Shown here in pieces: positions 16,846 to 27,248 of a DNA stretch of 64,000 nt. A model generated the notes under the pieces. It searched no databases, was not told where the DNA came from, and saw only the letters and a list, made by a program, of their open reading frames with translations. Made by a program: the position numbers and the translations under genes. The stretch is from positions 123,289-187,288 of the forward strand of contig JAENYG010000004.1 of NCBI GenBank assembly GCA_016841875.1, given 5' to 3'. The first letter of the stretch is position 1, and every line of letters begins with the position of its first letter. This DNA comes from Syntrophomonas sp. Its GTDB lineage: Bacteria; Bacillota; Syntrophomonadia; Syntrophomonadales; Syntrophomonadaceae.

Positions 16846-18222
16846 ATGCTTATCTACAAGGACGCAGTGCTGAGGCGCAAACTTTTAAAAATTTCCATCC
16901 CGGCTATGAGTGAGATGGTACTTTACATGATTATAGGGGTAGTGGATACCATGGTGGTGGGAAGACTGGGAGCGGCTCCACTGGCCGCCGTAGGACTGGG
17001 AGCAGAGGTCTTTTTTGCCATTATTCTCCTGGTAGTGGCCCTGAGCATCGGTGTATCTGTACTGGTGGCTCAGGCCTGGGGAGCCGGGAAAAAAGAGTAT
17101 GCAGCTCAGGTAGCTGGTAAAGGTATTGCTCTGGGTGTTGGGGCTGGGCTGCTGACCGCAATATTAGGCCTGCTTTTTTCAGATAATCTATTAAGCTTGT
17201 TTCCGCTTGAGAAGAGTGTATACATTCAGGCTCTCGCTTATTTACAAGTTGCCTTCTGGATTTCCCCCCTGGCTATTGTATATTATATGGTTAATTCTAT
17301 ATTTCGTGGGATGGGGCGTACGGACCTGCCTATGAAAATTGCAGTTGTAACCAATGTTATCAATTGCCTGGGAGATTATATTCTGGTGTATGGCAAACTG
17401 GGAATGCCAGCTCTGGGTGTAGCAGGGGCCGCCTGGGCCACCAGCATCGCTCACATCACAGGTTTTTTACTGGCACTGTATATTCTTTTTTCAGGTCGGA
17501 GCAGTTTAAGAATTGAAGTGAAATATATCTTTACCGGTCGTTTCGATATAGTTAAGAGTATTATCCGGCTGGGCCTTCCCGGTCTGCTGGAAGATTTTTT
17601 CCGTAAATCAGCTGATATTATTGCTATGTTTTTTATCGTTTTTCTGGGTACGCTGGCTTTTGCCTCCCACGAGGTAGCCTTGATTGTTGAATCAGTATCC
17701 TTTATGCCCGGAATAGGGGTGGCAATCGCTGCCTCGGTTATGGTAGGTCATGCAATAGGTGCACGAGATAAAGAGCAGGCACTCCTGGTCAGCCGTGGCT
17801 GCCTGGAACTGGGAATGACTGCCATGGGTTTTCTGGGCCTTATTTTTGCCTTCTTCCCTTACTTCATCGCTTCTTTATTCACCAATGACCCGGCTATAAT
17901 ATCAACTGCCGGATTTCTTATTCGCCTGGCAGCATTTGAACAGTTAACTATCGCAGCAACTTCAATTATGGAAGGGATTATCAAAGGTTCTGGGGATACC
18001 AGAACTCCCCTGCTGATCACCAGTTTTTTTACCTGGTTTATTCGTCTGCCAGCTCTGTATGTTATGACTCACATCCTGGTCCTGCCGATAACATATATAT
18101 GGGGATTATTTGTCACTGACTGGCTGCTGCGGGCAGCAGTCTTTGCTAGCCTGTACAAAAAACGTCAATGGTTGGAGAAGTCTTTATCTAATCCACTTAT
18201 CGGTGAACCCGATGTATTTTGA
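16846..18222 (+). CDS. MATE family multidrug/Na+ antiporter
   Basis: This 458-aa polytopic membrane protein has about 12 hydrophobic segments and the MATE arrangement: ISIPAMSEMVLYMIIGVVDT in the first helix, then VVGRLGAAPLAAVGLG, and an internal second half repeating the fold (LGLPGLLEDFFRKSADIIAM). Members export cationic drugs in exchange for Na+ or H+. The frame is open further upstream, but the ATG at 16846 follows CAGGGGAT at good spacing and gives the usual family length. It stands alone. Substrate is unknown. Confidence 0.92.
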   Translation: MLIYKDAVLRRKLLKISIPAMSEMVLYMIIGVVDTMVVGRLGAAPLAAVGLGAEVFFAIILLVVALSIGVSVLVAQAWGAGKKEYAAQVAGKGIALGVGAGLLTAILGLLFSDNLLSLFPLEKSVYIQALAYLQVAFWISPLAIVYYMVNSIFRGMGRTDLPMKIAVVTNVINCLGDYILVYGKLGMPALGVAGAAWATSIAHITGFLLALYILFSGRSSLRIEVKYIFTGRFDIVKSIIRLGLPGLLEDFFRKSADIIAMFFIVFLGTLAFASHEVALIVESVSFMPGIGVAIAASVMVGHAIGARDKEQALLVSRGCLELGMTAMGFLGLIFAFFPYFIASLFTNDPAIISTAGFLIRLAAFEQLTIAATSIMEGIIKGSGDTRTPLLITSFFTWFIRLPALYVMTHILVLPITYIWGLFVTDWLLRAAVFASLYKKRQWLEKSLSNPLIGEPDVF

Positions 18223-18438
18223 TTTACAAATTATAATCAATTACTGCAGCTTTCAAATCACTACTGTGCGTTAGAGATTTTACTATTAACTACGTCAAAA
18301 TAAACACAAATACTATTCATCTCGGTTGCTTATTATCGGCTGATAATAAAGATAAGGGTTGAATTGTTAAGGAAAAACAAATAGATGATAAAACGGGGAC
18401 GATATCTAGCTATAAGGAGTAGATCCATCCCCGCTTAT

Positions 18439-19203
18439 TTATCTATTCTTATTACGGGCGAAGAATTTTTCCACCCGTTTCTTTGGCTCATCGGCAGTAA
18501 AACAGCGGCCCCAGAGCTCATTCTCCAGAGCCAGACCTGACTGGGTTACGTAACTAGCTCCCTGTGCTACTGCCTTTTTGGCATAACGAATGTTATCCGG
18601 GCCATTTTGGGCAATCTTCCGTGCCAATTCATACACCTGATCCTGAAACTCGGCCTGAGGATATACACCGCTGACCAGCCCAAGGCGGTAAGCCTCTGCT
18701 GCGCCGATAGGCTCCCCGGTTAGTATAATCTTCATGGCATCACTTCTTCCAATCAGCCAGGGAAGACGCTGGCATCCACCCCACCCGGGGAAGGTTCCCC
18801 ATAGGACCTCCTGTTGCCCAAACATAGCATTCTCAGAAGCTAACCGGATGTCACAGGCCAGGGCAAATTCCATTCCTCCGCCGAAAGCAATACCATTTAC
18901 AGCCGCTATCACCGGTACGCTGCAATAAGCGATCTTATCACATACGATCTGTCCGGCCCGGGACCCTGCTTGAGCGGAGGACTGATTCAGGGTTAAAAAT
19001 AGGCTGATATCGGCACCAGCGATAAATGCCTGGTCTCCAGCCCCGGTTAAAATAGCAACAATCACCGAAGGATCTTTTTCCAATTCGTCAAAGGCCTGGC
19101 CAATTTCGGCTACTGTTTCCATGTTTAATGAATTCATAGCCTCGGGACGATTTACAGTTACCGTTGCGATACCTCCATCTATTTTCAGAAGTACCTGATC
19201 CAT
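18439..19203 (-). CDS. Enoyl-CoA hydratase (crotonase family)
   Basis: This 254-aa crotonase hydrates trans-2-enoyl-CoA to 3-hydroxyacyl-CoA in beta-oxidation. The oxyanion-hole segment AGADISLF and both catalytic glutamates are present, in FGGGMEFALACD and MFGQQEVLWG. GWGGCQRLP follows. The length is typical for the family. The ATG at 19203 follows GGAGGAGA. It is the last gene of the minus-strand fatty-acid block, 253 bp after fadE; whether it shares the transcript is not certain. Confidence 0.93.
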   Translation of the reverse strand: MDQVLLKIDGGIATVTVNRPEAMNSLNMETVAEIGQAFDELEKDPSVIVAILTGAGDQAFIAGADISLFLTLNQSSAQAGSRAGQIVCDKIAYCSVPVIAAVNGIAFGGGMEFALACDIRLASENAMFGQQEVLWGTFPGWGGCQRLPWLIGRSDAMKIILTGEPIGAAEAYRLGLVSGVYPQAEFQDQVYELARKIAQNGPDNIRYAKKAVAQGASYVTQSGLALENELWGRCFTADEPKKRVEKFFARNKNR

Positions 19204-19456
19204 ACAATTCTCTCCTCCTTAATCGATCAATGTTCTTCTAAATTATTAATGGTTGATTTATCACCGTCTTTGATCATCTTTCTCTGGGTATGGATTATGT
19301 GCATGGGATTCAGCAGAGATTTAATGATCTGCCCCCGTCTCAAAGGGCAAGTGGGGCGAAGGTACCCTCTCTGTCTAACCGGATGCAGGCCTCCGCTCAC
19401 CTACACATATACAAATCTTTCTATCAGCTGATACCAGGCTGACAATGAACATTGAT

Positions 19457-21313
19457 TTAGTATTCGAATATCTCATCAGGGGCTTCTAATACTGATGTAT
19501 CGCCTATTTTAACCAGCTCTGCTACGTGCCACACATTGGGAACCGCATTGTTCAGGTAGTAACGGGCTGATAAGACTTTGCCCAGATAGAAATTATAATC
19601 GTGGTGATCTTTACCTAACTCATCGATTCGTTTCCTGGCAATAACCGCCTGTTCCATCAGCAGGTAACCACAGTACAATTGGGCTGTGGCGGTCAAGATT
19701 CGCCTTGCGTAAACCCCCAGCAGGCCAAGCTTTCCGGATTGGACATATCCGGCAATCATCATCTGTATTCCCTTGTAAGTTTTCAGGGCTTTTTCCAGGT
19801 GTCCCATCTCTTTATCTAATCCCAAGGGATATTGCCCGTCAGGAGTGTGTCCCTTTTCCTTATATTCAGCAATAAAATCTTCAATTTCTTTCAGAGTATC
19901 AGCAAATATTACTCCTTTACCCTGCATCCACTTGCGGCCAATAAGATCCATGGACTGGATAAAGTTAGTACCTTCCCATATGGACCATATTTTGCAGTCC
20001 CGGGCTGAATTAGCAGCCGGATAGTCTTCACAATAACCATAACCACCATAGGATTGTAAAGATTCAGCAATCAAACCCCAGGCTTCATCACTGGGATAAG
20101 CTTTACACAAGGGAGTCAGCATATCCAGTTTATTCTGGGCCCATTTTCTGCGCGCCTTATCAGGGGCAAATTCCCTGACATCTTCGTAGTAATAGCACTT
20201 GGCCAACAGTGCCCGGCATGCTTCAGTAGTAGCCTTATTTAAGAGATACATGCGTTTTACATCTTCATGTTTATTGATGGTTACGCGGCCTGATTTGGGA
20301 TTGGTCAGCAGCCGACCCTGAGTACGCTCTTTACCGTATTCTTTTGCTGCCCAGTAGGCATTGGCGGCTACTGCTGTGGCCAGACGCCCGGTATCCAGAC
20401 GTGCCTCATTCATCATGTTAAACATCTGCATTATTCCTTGACCGACCCCATTTTCATCAGGAGGATTTCCAATCAAATAGCCACGGCAGTTATTGTTTTC
20501 ACCAACTACCAGTTGACAGGTAGATTGACCTTTCAAACCCATTTTGTGTTCTATTCCGATACACTGCACGTCATTGTCAGTAAAGCTGCCGTCTTCATTT
20601 ATCCAGTATTTGGGCATGACAAAAAGGGATAATCCTTTGGTTCCCGGTGCCGCACCATCGACCCTGGCCAGGAATAAGTGTATTATATTCTCTACATCAT
20701 CCCGGTCACCAACGGTTATGAATATCTTCTGTCCTTTGATTTTGTAGATTGCCGGGTCATCAGTGGGAAAAGCCTTAGAAAGCATGTCCCCCACGTCGCT
20801 TCCTGCGCTGGGCTCAGTCAAGCACATGGTCCCGCCCCAGATACCGCTCAGCAGGTTGCGCAGGAATTTTTCTTTTATTAAGTCATTGGCATACAGCTGA
20901 ATAACATTAGCTACTGCTCCTGCACAGCCCACGTAAGGCATTAAGGCTGGATTGGCTGCGGACAGTATTTCCCACAGAAGGCCAAAAACCGTAAGAGGAA
21001 GGCCTCCTTCCGTTTGTTTATCAAAATTACTGGCACCCCAACCTTGATCTTGCAAAAAGCGATGGGCCTGATGGAATGAAGGGGGGATAAAAACCTTTCC
21101 ATCTTCCCAACGAACTCCGATATTTTCACCATCTTCCGCTGTAGGCGCTATGACTTCGTCCGCAACTTTTTTCACCTGGTCAATAATGGTGTCCAGGTCA
21201 TCTTTACTATAATAGTCTTTATACCGGTCATAGCTCAGGACATCATCAATGGGCAGCCATTCTTTCAGGATGAATTTGGCATCTCTTGTGCTATAGGCAT
21301 ATTTATATGACAT
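19457..21313 (-). CDS. fadE: Acyl-CoA dehydrogenase, FadE-like long form
   Basis: This 618-aa flavoprotein oxidises acyl-CoA to trans-2-enoyl-CoA. It is of the long class (about 600 residues) with an extra C-terminal domain, like the B. subtilis fadNAE product. Recognisable segments are MCLTEPSAGSDVG (flavin/substrate loop), KIKGQKIFITVGD, and IWEGTNFIQSMDLIGRKWM near the catalytic region. I chose the ATG at 21313 (MSYKYAYSTRDAKF) with a GGAAGAG ribosome binding site; the longer frame would run into fadA. It lies 28 bp after the fadA stop, giving the order fadN-fadA-fadE. The electron acceptor (EtfAB) is not in the window. Confidence 0.92.
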   Translation of the reverse strand: MSYKYAYSTRDAKFILKEWLPIDDVLSYDRYKDYYSKDDLDTIIDQVKKVADEVIAPTAEDGENIGVRWEDGKVFIPPSFHQAHRFLQDQGWGASNFDKQTEGGLPLTVFGLLWEILSAANPALMPYVGCAGAVANVIQLYANDLIKEKFLRNLLSGIWGGTMCLTEPSAGSDVGDMLSKAFPTDDPAIYKIKGQKIFITVGDRDDVENIIHLFLARVDGAAPGTKGLSLFVMPKYWINEDGSFTDNDVQCIGIEHKMGLKGQSTCQLVVGENNNCRGYLIGNPPDENGVGQGIMQMFNMMNEARLDTGRLATAVAANAYWAAKEYGKERTQGRLLTNPKSGRVTINKHEDVKRMYLLNKATTEACRALLAKCYYYEDVREFAPDKARRKWAQNKLDMLTPLCKAYPSDEAWGLIAESLQSYGGYGYCEDYPAANSARDCKIWSIWEGTNFIQSMDLIGRKWMQGKGVIFADTLKEIEDFIAEYKEKGHTPDGQYPLGLDKEMGHLEKALKTYKGIQMMIAGYVQSGKLGLLGVYARRILTATAQLYCGYLLMEQAVIARKRIDELGKDHHDYNFYLGKVLSARYYLNNAVPNVWHVAELVKIGDTSVLEAPDEIFEY

Positions 21314-21341
21314 TTTTTCACTCTTCCTTTCCTTATAAAAT

Positions 21342-22526
21342 TTAGCATAACTCGAAAATTCCGGCGGCTCCCTGGCCGCCGCCAATACACATACTGACCA
21401 TACCGTATTTGACCTGCCGTCTTTCCATTTCATTCATAAGGGTAACTGTCAATTTGCTGCCGGTAGATCCCATGGGATGTCCCATGGCAATAGCTCCGCC
21501 GTTGACATTTACAATATCCGGATCAAGGCCCAATTCCCTTACGCAGTAAAGTGATTGGGATGCAAATGCTTCATTTAACTCGATAAGTCCAATATCCTTT
21601 AGTTCAAGCCCAGCGTACTTTAATGCTTTGGGAATAGCAAATATCGGTCCAATTCCCATTTCATCTGGAGCGCATCCATGAACAGCGAAGTTTACGAATT
21701 TCAGGCGGGGCTTAAGGCCTAATTCTTTGGCTTTGTCGGCTGACATAACCATTACCGCTGATGCTCCATCAGTAGTCTGGGATGAATTACCTGCGGTCAC
21801 CGTTCCACCGGCTACGAATGCAGGTTTAAGCTTGGCTAATCCTTCAATAGTGACATCATATCGTATGCCCTCTTCATAGTCATATATGATTTCCTGGGTA
21901 ACAGGTTTTCCGTCAACACCTAATGTAGTGATCTTTACAGGAACCGGAACGATTTCCTCTTTAAATTTTCCGCCTTTCATAGCAGCAGCACATTTCTGGT
22001 GACTGGCAACGGCAAAAGCATCTTGATCTTCCCGGCTGACATTATATCTTTTGGCGACATTTTCTGCCGTCTGACCCATAGAGGTGTAAACATTACCTAA
22101 TACCTTATCTTCGGCAATCTCCGGATGTACTCTGATAATTCCTCCCATGGGAATTAAACTCATGTGTTCAATCCCACCGGTTAACACCACGTCACAACGA
22201 CCGCTCATAATGGCTTCCGCCCCAAAAGCTATAGCCTGCAGCCCCGACGAACAAAAACGATTAATAGTTACCGCAGGAACGCTTTCCGGAATACCGGCAT
22301 ACAAGGCTGTGATCCTGGCGGTGTTCATGCCGCAAACCTGCTCAGGGGTTGCGCATCCCCATATTACGTCATCTATCATCTCAGATGAAAAACCTGGGCC
22401 TAATCTTTTTATGGCTTCTTCCATACATAATTTCCCTAAAAATTCCGGTCTGGTATCTCTTAAGGTGCCCCGGGGAGCTTTTCCTCCCGCTGTACGGACT
22501 CCTGAAACTATTACGGCTTCTCTCAA
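21342..22526 (-). CDS. fadA: Acetyl-CoA acyltransferase (3-ketoacyl-CoA thiolase, FadA-like)
   Basis: This 394-aa thiolase cleaves 3-ketoacyl-CoA with CoA to acetyl-CoA and a shortened acyl-CoA. The nucleophile Cys92 lies in NRFCSSGLQA. The catalytic His is in AIAMGHPMGSTG and the second Cys in SMCIGGGQGAAG near the end. The length is standard. It sits between fadN and fadE on the same strand, about 42 bp after fadN, so a shared transcript is likely. Confidence 0.95.
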   Translation of the reverse strand: MREAVIVSGVRTAGGKAPRGTLRDTRPEFLGKLCMEEAIKRLGPGFSSEMIDDVIWGCATPEQVCGMNTARITALYAGIPESVPAVTINRFCSSGLQAIAFGAEAIMSGRCDVVLTGGIEHMSLIPMGGIIRVHPEIAEDKVLGNVYTSMGQTAENVAKRYNVSREDQDAFAVASHQKCAAAMKGGKFKEEIVPVPVKITTLGVDGKPVTQEIIYDYEEGIRYDVTIEGLAKLKPAFVAGGTVTAGNSSQTTDGASAVMVMSADKAKELGLKPRLKFVNFAVHGCAPDEMGIGPIFAIPKALKYAGLELKDIGLIELNEAFASQSLYCVRELGLDPDIVNVNGGAIAMGHPMGSTGSKLTVTLMNEMERRQVKYGMVSMCIGGGQGAAGIFELC

Positions 22527-22568
22527 TCTAATTACCTCCCCGATAATATATTTTAAATATCGATGTGC

Positions 22569-24959
22569 CTAATTACGAAGTGGTTTACCTGTTTTCAGCA
22601 TGTGCATGATCCTGTCCTGGGTCTTCTGCATACCACAGAGGCTGATAAAGACTTCTCTTTCCAGATCCTCCAGGTATTCTTCAGTAATCATGGCCCCTGC
22701 TATAACATTGCCCCCGGCCATTACATCTACAATTCTGCAGGCAATATGCCAATCATGGTCGCTGATAACTCCGGCCTGCCACATCTGTCTGGTTCCAACT
22801 TTTAAGAGTGATAGTGCATTTTGCCCAAAGGCCGGGAATGGTTTCTTAACCGGAGGTGTATATCCATCTTCAATCATATCAAGTACTCGTTTTTTAGCAT
22901 CTGCAATCAGGTAATCCAGATTTAAGGTTATACCATCAGCAGGTCGAAGGTATCCCAGGTTGACTGCTTCTTTTGCACTGGTGGCGACCTTCGCCATGGC
23001 AATGTTCTGGAAATAATGCATGATAACATCAACAGGTGGAGCTGTAGTATTTTTCATTTTAGCCCGGGTATTCAAAACAGCTTCTTTGATTCCTCCCCCG
23101 GCAGGAATCAGCCCTACACCAACTTCTACTAAACCGATGTAACTTTCCCCGGCAGCTTGCACAGCGGAGCTCTGTATCGTCATTTCGCAGCCGCCACCTA
23201 AAACCATGCCATTGATGGCCATTACCACCGGTTTCTCAGAATATTTATTGGCACGGTAAACAGCCTGGGTCTTGGCTAGCAGGCGGTCAACAAGATCCCA
23301 GTTCTTTTCGCTGGCGACTTTAACAACTATTGATAAATCGGCTCCTACACAGAAATTACGTCCAGATCCAGCAATCACCATTCCTTCCCAGTTTTTAGCC
23401 AGTTCCTGCTGCGCTAACTCCATAAAGTCAATTACTTCAGGGCTTATAGCAGCTGTCCTGGTATGCAGCTGCAAGCATAATACACCGTCTCCGATGTCAT
23501 AGAGAGTGGCTGCATCACTGGTCTTAACCACTTTATTTTGTTCTTTTAGTTCTTTAAGGATAATAACTTCCGGTTTGTGTTCGATGGGGACATATTTCTT
23601 ATCAGGGATGGAGTAATAATAATCAATTCCTGCTTCTGTCTTATAGAAGGACTTGATTCCATCTGCCAGCATTTCCTTTATCCAGGTCGGTATGGACGCG
23701 CCTTCATTTTCCATACGGGTGATATATTTTTCCAGGTCCAGTCCGCTCCATAATTCGAACGGGCCTTTATCATTGTTATAGCCCCAGCACATAGCCCGGT
23801 CCATATTGAGAATATCATCGGATACTTCAGGAATCTTTGAGGCGGCATACAGGAACAGGCCGGTAACATGTTTCCATACAAACTCGGCCGCTTTATCATG
23901 GCCTTCAAAGAATGCTTCCAATTTCCCGCTTAATGTTTTGGTTTTCCTGGCTGCATCCAGACTATCAAATTGTGCCTTTCCTATAGAAACATATTCGAAG
24001 GTATTTACATCCAGGACTTTTTTCTCTTTGCCAAATTTCTTGTAAAATCCACCTTTGGTTTTGGCTCCCAGCATTCCCTTGTCAAGCATCTGCTGTGGAA
24101 ATGGCGGCATGGTATACATGGCCTTTTCAGCCGGATCGCTAACATTATGCAGTACTTCTGCCGTGGATAGTACCGCAATGTCCACCCCAACCATGTCGAA
24201 GAGTCCGAAGGTACCGACTTTGGGACGACCGATAGCACTCCCGGTCAAAGCGTCTACTTCTGGTATAGTAAGTCCCAGTTCCAGCATCAAGTTGCAGCAT
24301 GACGGTCCTGCCCAGTTCCCCAGCCGGTTGGCAATAAAGGCTGGAGTATCCTTGGCATAAACGATTCCCTTACCCAGTACTTTTTCTCCAAAGTCAGCCA
24401 TAAATTCAACGACTTCAGGAAGTGTATCGTTGCCCGGAATCAACTCCAATAACTTCATATATCTTACCGGATTAAAAAAGTGGGTTCCCATCCAGTATTT
24501 TTTAAATTCCAACGGCATGTCTTCGACTATATTATTAATGGAAATACTGGATGTATTACTGGTTACAAAAGTTCCAGGCTTAATAAAAGGAGCAATTTGG
24601 TTTAATACTGACTTTTTGATTTTAATATTCTCAGGAACCACCTCAACCACCCAGTCACATTCACCAAGCCAGTCCAGGTTGTCTTCCATGTTTCCCACTG
24701 TGATCAAGTATGCTTCTTCCTTGTTCATAAGTGCGGCTGGCTTTGCTTTAATCAGTAAAGCTTTGTTCGCTTCAGCAATCCTGTTTCTAAAGGCAGAACT
24801 ATCCACAGTCAGGCCCTGGGCATTTTCTTTCTCATTCAGTTCTCTCGGAACAATATCCAACAGATAACTTGGAATGCCAGCGTTAGCTAATTGAGCCGCA
24901 ATGCCGCCGCCCATTGTTCCTGATCCCAGTATAGCGACTTTCCTAATCTTCCTCTTCAT
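22569..24959 (-). CDS. fadN: 3-hydroxyacyl-CoA dehydrogenase / enoyl-CoA hydratase fusion (FadN-like)
   Basis: This 796-aa two-domain enzyme has an N-terminal NAD-dependent 3-hydroxyacyl-CoA dehydrogenase (VAILGSGTMGGGIAAQLANA, then GTHFFNPVRYMKLLELI with the catalytic His) and a C-terminal crotonase domain (FCVGADLS, VLGGGCEMTI and YIGLVEVGVG with both glutamates). This domain order is FadN-like and reverses E. coli FadB. The ATG at 24959 follows GGAGG with 10-nt spacing; an earlier ATG at 25007 has no ribosome binding site. The gap to the upstream CoA-transferase is 156 bp, so both may be on one sigma-54-driven transcript. Confidence 0.95.
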   Translation of the reverse strand: MKRKIRKVAILGSGTMGGGIAAQLANAGIPSYLLDIVPRELNEKENAQGLTVDSSAFRNRIAEANKALLIKAKPAALMNKEEAYLITVGNMEDNLDWLGECDWVVEVVPENIKIKKSVLNQIAPFIKPGTFVTSNTSSISINNIVEDMPLEFKKYWMGTHFFNPVRYMKLLELIPGNDTLPEVVEFMADFGEKVLGKGIVYAKDTPAFIANRLGNWAGPSCCNLMLELGLTIPEVDALTGSAIGRPKVGTFGLFDMVGVDIAVLSTAEVLHNVSDPAEKAMYTMPPFPQQMLDKGMLGAKTKGGFYKKFGKEKKVLDVNTFEYVSIGKAQFDSLDAARKTKTLSGKLEAFFEGHDKAAEFVWKHVTGLFLYAASKIPEVSDDILNMDRAMCWGYNNDKGPFELWSGLDLEKYITRMENEGASIPTWIKEMLADGIKSFYKTEAGIDYYYSIPDKKYVPIEHKPEVIILKELKEQNKVVKTSDAATLYDIGDGVLCLQLHTRTAAISPEVIDFMELAQQELAKNWEGMVIAGSGRNFCVGADLSIVVKVASEKNWDLVDRLLAKTQAVYRANKYSEKPVVMAINGMVLGGGCEMTIQSSAVQAAGESYIGLVEVGVGLIPAGGGIKEAVLNTRAKMKNTTAPPVDVIMHYFQNIAMAKVATSAKEAVNLGYLRPADGITLNLDYLIADAKKRVLDMIEDGYTPPVKKPFPAFGQNALSLLKVGTRQMWQAGVISDHDWHIACRIVDVMAGGNVIAGAMITEEYLEDLEREVFISLCGMQKTQDRIMHMLKTGKPLRN

Positions 24960-25115
24960 TTCATCATTACCTCCAATTTGCTGAACTTTTGAAATTTTAT
25001 TTGCCATTCAATAAGCATCCGCTGCTTAAAAAATCTGAAAAAGAATCTCATCACATATCAGTCTATTTAAGCTATTTCTACATATTTCATTCCTCTCCTT
25101 GAATAGTACAATGGG

Positions 25116-26423
25116 TTAATCCAGAATCCGCATCTTTTTAGCCTGGAAAGTCAGCTCATCACGGAAGTCCGGATGGGCAATAGCAATAAGATTCTGGGCC
25201 CGAACTTTAGCACTCATCCCCTTTATAAGTGCTACACCGAATTCGGTAACTATATATTCCACTTCACATCTGTTTCCGGTGACTATTGATCCCGGGGACA
25301 TGGCGCTTACGATACGAGACTTTTTCTCTCCATCTTTATTCGAATAGGTTGAGTAAAGAGCAATAAACGATTTTCCTCCCCTGGAATTCCAGCAGCCCTG
25401 AACAAAATCAATAAATCCACCCATGCCTGAATACTGTACTGTACCCACTGTTTCTGCATTGACCTGGCCGGATAAATCAGCTTCAATGGCAGTATTGATT
25501 GAAACCATTTTGTCATTCATACCTATAACCGTCGGGTCATTGACCCATTCGCTGGAGTGGATTTCGGTCATTGGGTTGTCATGAATGAACTTATAAAGCT
25601 TATTGGTCCCCAGGGCAAAACAGCCTATCCATTTCCCAGGTTTAAGAGTTTTTTTCTGGCCAGTGATCACCCCTTGAAGATAAAGTTCCAGCATCGCATC
25701 CGAAAACATCTCGGTATGAATCCCCAGGTCGTGCTTGTTTTCCAGGAAATGCCCTACCGCATTGGGAATTCCACCTATACCCAGCTGTAAAGTAGACCCG
25801 TTTTCAATCATTTCAGCAATAGTTCCGCCAATGATTTCGTCTTCCTTGGTCATGGGAATATCCGGTAATTCTACCATCGGCTGATTGAATTCTATTACTG
25901 ATGACACCTCGGAAATATGGAGGTGATTATCCCCCCAGGTGCGGGGCATGTTTTCATTGACCTGAACAATTACGTTACGGGTGGTTGGCATTTTAGCTAT
26001 TGCATAACAGTAATCAGCATTGGCACCCATACTGAAGTAACCATGCTGATCCATCGGTGAGACTACCGCCATCACAACGTCAATATTCAAATGGCGGCGG
26101 ATAATCTCCGGGCACTGTCCCAGACGGCCTGGAACTTTAGTGATCCAACCGTGCTGAACCCCTGGTCGAACCGCCGGCCCCAGGAAAACGCTGTGTACAT
26201 GCAAGTTTGGGTTATGGTCTGGTTTGTAAAGATCTAAGGGGAAAAGCTCGATCCCACTGTATATACTTACATCCTCCAGGTCACTTCGGGCATTCAATGC
26301 TTTCAGCAGTGGTATCGGGATTCCGTTACTCAGTGGAGTGATGATACGGTCGCCTTTCTTAACCAGCTGTACTGCCTCCACAGGGTTACTGAGTTTGGAT
26401 CTATACTCCTCCTGAACATTCAT
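25116..26423 (-). CDS. Acetyl-CoA hydrolase/transferase family CoA-transferase
   Basis: This 435-aa protein belongs to the family of butyryl-CoA:acetate and 4-hydroxybutyrate CoA-transferases. The segment DLGIHTEMFSDAMLELY places the expected catalytic Glu at 238, which would carry the CoA thioester. LQLGIGGIPNAVGHFLE binds CoA. It probably activates a fatty acid at the expense of acetyl-CoA, the first step of beta-oxidation in syntrophs. The ATG follows GGAGG. A sigma-54 promoter lies about 40 bp upstream and the divergent activator gene begins at 27249. It is the first gene of the fad block. Confidence 0.93.
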   Translation of the reverse strand: MNVQEEYRSKLSNPVEAVQLVKKGDRIITPLSNGIPIPLLKALNARSDLEDVSIYSGIELFPLDLYKPDHNPNLHVHSVFLGPAVRPGVQHGWITKVPGRLGQCPEIIRRHLNIDVVMAVVSPMDQHGYFSMGANADYCYAIAKMPTTRNVIVQVNENMPRTWGDNHLHISEVSSVIEFNQPMVELPDIPMTKEDEIIGGTIAEMIENGSTLQLGIGGIPNAVGHFLENKHDLGIHTEMFSDAMLELYLQGVITGQKKTLKPGKWIGCFALGTNKLYKFIHDNPMTEIHSSEWVNDPTVIGMNDKMVSINTAIEADLSGQVNAETVGTVQYSGMGGFIDFVQGCWNSRGGKSFIALYSTYSNKDGEKKSRIVSAMSPGSIVTGNRCEVEYIVTEFGVALIKGMSAKVRAQNLIAIAHPDFRDELTFQAKKMRILD

Positions 26424-26462
26424 AAATAAGGCCTCCTTTCTTGTCTATCACAATTGCTATTC

Positions 26463-26478
26463 GCAATAATAATGCCAA
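26463..26478 (-). promoter_or_regulatory. Sigma-54 promoter of the CoA-transferase/fad block
   Basis: The minus strand reads TTGGCATTATTATTGC, i.e. TGGCAT-N5-TTGC with the invariant GG and GC exactly 10 bp apart. It is 40 bp upstream of the CoA-transferase start and next to a divergent sigma-54 activator gene. Confidence 0.8.
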
Positions 26479-27248
26479 AAGAATATTTAAGGCCTAAAAA
26501 TTGTGTTCAAAGTTACATTAATGAATTTATAGATCCTTATTCTCCCCATCAATTCGGCCAAATCTTTCTTGCCGAAATAGTTCAACTGATGTATGCAGTT
26601 GTGAAAATTATGCTTGTTATATATATAAGTAGTGGGACATTCCTGTCTTTCCGTGAGATTTATAAGTAACAGTTGAGATTGTTATGTCTCAGTACCATGA
26701 CGATAAAGAAGTGGGAATATCGTGTATTTTAATAAGTCTGAAGAAAAAGTCTGTTCCATAGAAGCCTGATAAATGGAAATAGTTTTGTGAACATTTTCCT
26801 AAGATCAATATTTGTAATATATTAGTAAATTGTCATACAATAAATATAATATAAATAATAATTAATTATATAAAAGTAGTTGCTTGAATCGGCCCAAACC
26901 CTATAAAGAGGATAATTCCAATGATTTACGGTTGGAAATTTAATTAAAATGGTTTATTTATTCGCACCTGCATCTAGTAATATATCCTTCCAGATAAGCT
27001 GTCACTCTAAGACTATTCCGGAATAAAACTATGGTAAAGAATAATACTGCGCATCTGCTTGTTGTTTGGAATCAAATAGTCCCATTATTTGAGGTCTGTA
27101 TTTTTTTCAAGCGGACTAAGGATTGCAGAATGGGAGCGCTAAAACAAGTTCAATAATAACGATATGCTGGTTGGCTCTATCGCATCAGATTTTACTGTTA
27201 GGAAAAAGGATTTGTCGGCAGTTAGTATGGATGATATGGAGGAAATAA
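26479..27248. promoter_or_regulatory. Regulatory intergenic region, possible activator sites
   Basis: No gene was recognised in this AT-rich stretch. About 200 bp upstream of the sigma-54 promoter, 26674-26691 reads TGAGATTGTTATGTCTCA, an imperfect palindrome. Another TGAGAT half-site lies 20 bp away at 26654-26659. The distance suits an activator binding site, but five-base half-sites are weak evidence. Confidence 0.35.

Noticed and set aside
18330-18349. TTATTATC-GGCT-GATAATAA hairpin as a terminator of the MATE gene
   Set aside because: Weak AT-only stem and no T-tract. Recorded only as an inverted repeat.
24962-25007. Earlier FadN start
   Set aside because: No ribosome binding site; the ATG at 24959 follows GGAGG and begins at the expected nucleotide-binding fold.
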